This document shows, piece after piece, positions 6,689 to 9,867 of a stretch of 9,867 nucleotides of DNA. Source of the stretch: a bacterium (lineage in GTDB: Bacteria; UBA9089; JASEGY01); contig JASEGY010000001.1 of the NCBI GenBank assembly GCA_030019105.1, forward strand, positions 24,620 through 34,486, written 5' to 3'. Each line of letters begins with the position of its first letter. Position 1 is the first letter of the stretch. The translations under genes and the position numbers were made by a program. Below the pieces are notes generated by a model, which worked only from the letters and a program-made list of their open reading frames with translations, ran no database searches and was not told the origin of the DNA.

Positions 6689-7039
6689 ATGATATTGAAT
6701 GTAGTCGCTCTTGTCCTGGCTTTTTTGAGTATAGGTGTATTTATGTCGAGAGGAGGATACCTGCTTCAGTTCACTGACTTTCCTGCATTGAAATATGCAG
6801 AATATAGAGAGGGAGTTGACTTTAATTGTGTGGTAGCCACTGTTCCGATCCTTCCGGGGTGTATGACTCAAGGGAACAACTTTGAAGAAGCAAGGGCTAA
6901 CTTGATCGATGCTATTGAGCTCTGGATTACAGTAGGACTTCGTGAAGGAGAGGGAATGCCGGTTATCAATGGTTGTCATCTGGCTTCTGTGCCTGAAATC
7001 CAGGAAGAAGTAGAAACAGGGGTTTTCGCTCATGCCTAA
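6689..7039 (+). CDS. Chimeric ORF: MotA-like N-terminus joined to HicB-like (UPF0150) domain
   Basis: The 116-aa reading frame appears to be made of two families. Residues 1-33 (one hydrophobic helix, then GGYLLQFTDFPA) resemble the start of MotA-type proton-channel proteins, where a first helix is followed by GG..xxFIDxPS. From about residue 34 (LKYAEYREGVDFNCVVATV, PILPGCMTQG, then NNFEEARANLIDAIELWI and GMPVINGCHLA) it reads as a HicB-like antitoxin domain. ATG 6689 has AGGAGGG (6677-6683) at 5-nt spacing. The in-frame ATG 6665 is worse because it overlaps the upstream gene and has no such site. The HicB part may have had its own start near TTG 6788. The 3' end overlaps the next reading frame by 8 nt. 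If translated, the HicB domain would be membrane-tethered. Confidence 0.6.
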   Translation: MILNVVALVLAFLSIGVFMSRGGYLLQFTDFPALKYAEYREGVDFNCVVATVPILPGCMTQGNNFEEARANLIDAIELWITVGLREGEGMPVINGCHLASVPEIQEEVETGVFAHA

Positions 7040-7214
7040 AATTCCACCTTGTTCACGATATTCCCTGGTCTTCGGGGTAATAGGAAGCCTCATTGGCCTG
7101 ATAAATATGCTGGCGACTATGGAGGATCCAAAGGCGATAGGATGTATCATGGCGGTTTGTGTCCTTACTGTTTTCTACGGACTACTTCTGGGCCAGTTTA
7201 TCTATAGCTCTTAA
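7032..7214 (+). pseudogene. MotA/TolQ/ExbB-like C-terminal fragment with HicA-like first codons
   Basis: 60 codons from ATG 7032. The first eight, MPKIPPCS, look like the typical start of a HicA-family toxin (MPK.P..SG). The rest, RYSLVFGVIGSLIGLINMLATMEDPKAIG followed by MAVCVLTVFYGLLLGQFI, resembles MotA transmembrane helices 3 and 4, where families commonly read GTLIGLI.ML...DPSAIGPGMAVALLTTFYG. A complete MotA is roughly 250 aa; the middle and the cytoplasmic C-terminus are missing. It starts inside the end of the HicB-like ORF, as a hicB-hicA pair often does. I read it as the 3' remnant of a motA gene; a genuine 60-aa two-helix membrane protein is the alternative. Confidence 0.55.
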
Positions 7215-7262
7215 GATAAATATTTTGGGGTAAGCGAATTCAAGATAGGCTATATAGCTTTC

Positions 7263-7315
7263 GGAGTTAATCCTTTAGGATTTCATTACTTATGAAAGGC
7301 TAAAGCCTAAACTCC
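7263..7315. repeat. Imperfect inverted repeat adjoining dispersed repeat copy B
   Basis: The arm starting GGAGTT (7263) and the arm ending AACTCC (7315) are imperfect reverse complements: 12 of the first 16 positions match by my count, with the TTTAGG/GCTAAAG segments paired inside. Two smaller palindromes are nested in it, AATCCTTTAGGATT (7269-7282) and GGCTAAAGCC (7298-7307). The right arm runs directly into the 55-bp repeat, so the two may be one element. The surrounding gap, 7215-7481, contains no recognisable gene. Confidence 0.5.
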
Positions 7316-7357
7316 AATCTTCAACCAACCCCAGAATCTTTTTCTTAAGCACTATAT
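7303..7357. repeat. Dispersed 55-bp repeat, copy B
   Basis: Gapless match to bases 1-55 (46 of 55 by my count), about 7.3 kb away and in the same orientation. It lies in the gap between the motA-like remnant and the TumE-like cassette. Its position at the edge of the rearranged region makes it a candidate for having mediated, or marked, the rearrangement. Confidence 0.7.
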
Positions 7358-7481
7358 CTCCCTCTGTCCAGTCATGTTGAAGGGAAGACCGTTGCGTCAC
7401 AGTACGAAAGTAACTATCAATGGACAAAGAAGAGGAATTGTGGTAAGATTGAGATAAATGAAGTAGAAGGAAGGTGTCGCA

Positions 7482-7811
7482 ATGATAACAATCTCAATTG
7501 AGGATGAATGGATTGAAACCGCTCAGCTTTTTGGCAATGTAAAGAACATTGTCAAAAAAGCATTACGGGCTTATTCCGTAGAGCAGTGTCAGCAACGTAT
7601 TAACCAAGCAACCACCAAAATTGCCTCTTATGTCCAAAAATACGACTGTGAGTATGAAACCTTCACACAGGCCGTCCAGACCGATAAAGATTTTCTAACA
7701 AAGATTGAAACACAAGACCCTTTGTGGGAAGAAGATGCAATGGAGTGGAAGTATTGGGTTGAGGAACAACAAGCATGGCGCAACCAACTCGAAGCTATTT
7801 TGCGACACTAA
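7482..7811 (+). CDS. Small protein in antitoxin position, upstream of TumE-like toxin
   Basis: 109-aa acidic, tryptophan-containing protein that I cannot place in a named family. MITISIED at the N-terminus followed by a helix (IETAQLFGNVKNIVKKALRAYS) is the kind of strand-helix beginning seen in small antitoxins that form ribbon-helix-helix or similar dimers. The rest is predicted mostly helical and charged (QCQQRINQATTKIASYVQK; LWEEDAMEWKYWVEEQQAWR). AAGGAAGGTG (7467-7476) gives a strong ribosome site 5 nt before the ATG. The gene overlaps the next by 37 nt, which supports joint function. The antitoxin role is inferred from gene order only. Confidence 0.6.
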   Translation: MITISIEDEWIETAQLFGNVKNIVKKALRAYSVEQCQQRINQATTKIASYVQKYDCEYETFTQAVQTDKDFLTKIETQDPLWEEDAMEWKYWVEEQQAWRNQLEAILRH

Positions 7812-8176
7812 CTAACCTTGTCAAAGATGTCTTAGACAAGATTAGCCCAAGGCGGCTTGACTACAACCCTAATCGCGCACTTTGGGAAGTTCATGGTTCT
7901 TTGGAACAATTCGATATTCGTATCAAAGAAATCTTCACTCAATCAGGACGAATATATTCGTATTATGTAATCAGTGAGGGTGAAGTTGTAGTCGGCTTTG
8001 ATAACTACCCAGACCGCCGAATGCTGCGCCAAAAATATGGTCGGGTTTTCAATGTTCATCTTGAGGAGTTAATTCCTCACAAACACGGTCCACGGAAAAT
8101 GACATTTGAACTGACAGAAGAAATGAGCGTTGAGATGTTTCTGAATTATCTTCAAGAGTTGAGAAAGGCTTCTTGA
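7775..8176 (+). CDS. TumE-like (DUF6516) putative toxin
   Basis: 133-aa protein. The core GRIYSYYVISEGEVVVGFDNYPD (from residue 59) and the later PHKHG (101-105) resemble the TumE/DUF6516 toxin family, in which a GR..SY.Y....G....R.DN.P block precedes a PHHKH histidine motif. The C-terminal ELTEEMSVEMFLNYLQEL matches the usual closing helix. TumE proteins are toxins normally paired with a helix-turn-helix antitoxin (TumA); here the partner is a different small protein. ATG 7775 has GAGGAA (7761-7766) at 8-nt spacing. The stop overlaps the GAGGAG ribosome site of ileS, so this cassette now directly precedes ileS and may share its transcript. Toxicity is inferred. Confidence 0.65.
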   Translation: MAQPTRSYFATLTNLVKDVLDKISPRRLDYNPNRALWEVHGSLEQFDIRIKEIFTQSGRIYSYYVISEGEVVVGFDNYPDRRMLRQKYGRVFNVHLEELIPHKHGPRKMTFELTEEMSVEMFLNYLQELRKAS

Positions 8177-8188
8177 GGAGAGTAAACA

Positions 8189-9867
8189 ATGAATTATCAA
8201 GAAACCTTAAATTTACCTAAAACAGAATTTCCTATGCGGGCCAATCTGCCGCAGCGTGAGCCGGAGAGGGTCAAATCGTGGGAAGAAAAGTGCCTTTATG
8301 CCCTCCTGAGGGAAGCCGGGCAGGATAAGCCTAAATATATCCTCCATGATGGGCCGCCTTACGCTAATGGCGACATCCATATGGGGCACGCCTTAAATAA
8401 GATATTGAAAGATATTATCGTAAAATATAAGACCATGACCGGCTTCGATTCCCCCTACATTCCCGGTTGGGATTGCCACGGGTTGCCGATCGAATATAGG
8501 GTTATGCAACTCCTGAAAGATAAAAAAGATTTAACTCAGACTGAAATCAGAATCGAGTGTGAGAAGTATGCCAGGCGCTATGTGGATATCCAGCGGGAGC
8601 AATTCAAGCGCCTGGGGGTCTTCGGCGATTGGGATCATCCCTATCTTACCCTCTCTCCTGAATACTGCGCCACCATTATTGGGGCTTTTGGGGAGTTGGT
8701 TAAACGAGGGCACATCTATCGCGGCTTAAAGCCGGTTCACTGGTGCAGTTCCTGTCAAACAGCCCTGGCCGAGGCCGAGGTGGAGTATCAAGATAAATCT
8801 TCACCCTCCATTTACGTGCGATTTCCTTTAAAAGAAGGGATAGGGGGAGAAGAAGCCGATGTGCTTATCTGGACAACTACGCCCTGGACTCTACCGGCCA
8901 ATGTGGCTATTGCCCTCCACCCGAAATTCACTTATGCCGTGGTCGAAATGGCCGGCCGCCGGCTGATAATGGCGGAAGATCGAGTCAAGCCTGTAATGGA
9001 AGAAGCCGGTATCAAGGATTATCAAATCAGACAAACTATGTCCGGAAGTGAATTGGAAGGGAAAGAAGCCGGACACCCTTTTATGCCCAGGGATTCACGG
9101 ATCATTCTGGGGGAATACGTGACCATGGACCAGGGGAGCGGTTGTGTCCATATTGCCCCGGGACATGGGATGGATGATTATGAAGCCGGTCTGGCCTATA
9201 ATCTGCCTATCATTACGCCCGTAGACGATAAAGGTTGTTTCACCTCTGAGGCAGGAGAATTTGCCGGACAGGAGGTCTTCTCAGCTAATAAGGCCATTGT
9301 TAAACGTTTAACGGATGACGGTTATTTATTTTATACCGCGATTATTGCCCATTCCTATCCCCATTGCTGGCGATGCAAAAAACCCATTATCTTCCGGGCT
9401 ACCAGGCAGTGGTTTATTGACTTAGAAAAAAATGACCTGCGCGCCAGGGCGCTGGAGGAAACAAGACGTGTGGAATGGATTCCGGGGTGGGGAGAGAGTA
9501 GGTTCTACAATACAATAAGCAGTAGACCTGACTGGTGCATTTCAAGACAAAGGGCCTGGGGTGTGCCTATCCCGGCTTTTCACTGTTCCCACTGTGAAAC
9601 ACCCTTGCTTCTTCCCGAAGCCATCGATAAGATAAAAGAAAAGGTGAGCAGAGAAGGCATCGAGGTGTGGTTTTCAGAGGATATGACTAAACTTATCCCC
9701 TCGGGAACTTCGTGCAATTCCTGTGGTGGACAGGAATTTGTCAAGGAAACCGATATCCTTGATGTCTGGTTTGAATCAGGGGTAAGTCACTTAGCTGTTC
9801 TTGGGCCTGATTCCGGGCCGAGCCGGCCTGGCGGGCCGAGCCGGCCTGGCGGGCCGAGCCGGCCTGG
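8189..9867 (+). CDS. ileS: Isoleucyl-tRNA synthetase, 5' part (runs off window)
   Basis: Class I synthetase that charges tRNA-Ile with isoleucine and edits valine. 559 complete codons are in the window, of roughly 900-1000 expected. Visible blocks: [16 protein letters not shown] with the HIGH motif as H64-M-G-H67; [10 protein letters not shown]; the CP1 editing domain with [10 protein letters not shown] and [14 protein letters not shown], including D329/D330; CWRCK and [19 protein letters not shown]; two Cys pairs (CSHC and CNSC) of a zinc-ribbon-like insert; and [13 protein letters not shown]. The KMSKS loop and C-terminal domains lie beyond the window. GAGGAG (8175-8180) is 8 nt before the ATG. 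No T-box leader fits in the 12-nt gap. After SHLAVL the reading passes into a GC-rich 18-bp repeat instead of the expected WPADLYLEGSDQ block. Confidence 0.96.
   Translation, partial: MNYQETLNLPKTEFPMRANLPQREPERVKSWEEKCLYALLREAGQDKPKYILHDGPPYANGDIHMGHALNKILKDIIVKYKTMTGFDSPYIPGWDCHGLPIEYRVMQLLKDKKDLTQTEIRIECEKYARRYVDIQREQFKRLGVFGDWDHPYLTLSPEYCATIIGAFGELVKRGHIYRGLKPVHWCSSCQTALAEAEVEYQDKSSPSIYVRFPLKEGIGGEEADVLIWTTTPWTLPANVAIALHPKFTYAVVEMAGRRLIMAEDRVKPVMEEAGIKDYQIRQTMSGSELEGKEAGHPFMPRDSRIILGEYVTMDQGSGCVHIAPGHGMDDYEAGLAYNLPIITPVDDKGCFTSEAGEFAGQEVFSANKAIVKRLTDDGYLFYTAIIAHSYPHCWRCKKPIIFRATRQWFIDLEKNDLRARALEETRRVEWIPGWGESRFYNTISSRPDWCISRQRAWGVPIPAFHCSHCETPLLLPEAIDKIKEKVSREGIEVWFSEDMTKLIPSGTSCNSCGGQEFVKETDILDVWFESGVSHLAVLGPDSGPSRPGGPSRPGGPSRP
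9815..9867 (+). repeat. GC-rich 18-bp tandem repeat inside ileS, open at window end
   Basis: The unit GGGCCGAGCCGGCCTGGC occurs exactly at 9815-9832 and 9833-9850, and for 17 bases at 9851-9867, where the window stops. Sixteen of its 18 bases are G or C, far above its surroundings. The unit length keeps the ileS frame and encodes a six-residue Gly-Pro-Ser-Arg-Pro-Gly type repeat. Its full copy number cannot be seen. Confidence 0.95.

Noticed and set aside
6671..7150. 159-codon minus-strand ORF opposite the MotA/HicB mosaic
   Set aside because: The + strand carries recognisable families and ribosome sites here, and the antisense translation has no motif.
8177..8188. T-box or other leader control of ileS
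   Set aside because: Only 12 nt separate the preceding stop from the ileS ATG, so there is no room for a leader structure; any such element would have to lie before 7482, and none was seen.

Overview
The window is a stretch of bacterial chromosome with every recognisable gene on the + strand. It mixes a conserved housekeeping block with accessory insertions. The core genes are tRNA-Pro, clpB, a YggS-type PLP-binding protein, proC, yggT, yggU (DUF167) and the 5' part of ileS. The order yggS-proC-yggT-yggU-ileS is a well-known conserved neighbourhood in many bacteria, often with divIVA before ileS; no divIVA is visible here. Moderate GC, TTG starts, Shine-Dalgarno sites, and short dispersed and tandem repeats in most gaps suggest a free-living, possibly uncultivated, deep-branching bacterium. 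The sequence alone does not justify naming a phylum.

Layout. 1-464: a truncated copy of a 55-bp dispersed repeat, then tRNA-Pro(TGG) with its own sigma70-type promoter and a terminator-like hairpin, then a 9-bp tandem repeat ahead of clpB. 465-3041: full-length ClpB disaggregase. 3042-3675: a promoter and a hicAB toxin-antitoxin pair, sitting between clpB and yggS. 3682-5885: yggS, proC, yggT and yggU, closely spaced and probably co-transcribed; a perfect 32-bp palindrome plus a TTGATAA triplet separates proC from yggT. 5886-8176: an accessory interval holding a coiled-coil PD-(D/E)XK nuclease-like protein, a mosaic of MotA pieces and HicB/HicA-like pieces, a second copy of the 55-bp repeat, and a two-gene cassette whose second product resembles TumE (DUF6516) toxins. 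8189-9867: ileS, running off the window within a GC-rich 18-bp tandem repeat.

How the genes relate. YggS (PLP homeostasis), ProC (last step of proline synthesis), YggT (membrane protein) and YggU are an old neighbourhood rather than one pathway. The proline link between tRNA-Pro and proC is probably coincidental. The toxin-antitoxin-type genes and the nuclease-like gene appear to have been inserted into two gaps of this block.

Most notable: (1) at 6689-7214 an apparent motA gene has lost its middle, which is replaced by a HicB-like domain and the first codons of a HicA-like gene; (2) an in-frame repeat encoding Gly/Pro/Ser/Arg lies in the catalytic region of ileS at the window edge; (3) a putative TumE-like toxin is paired with an unfamiliar small protein in the antitoxin position. 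All family calls come from reading motifs; no database search was run.
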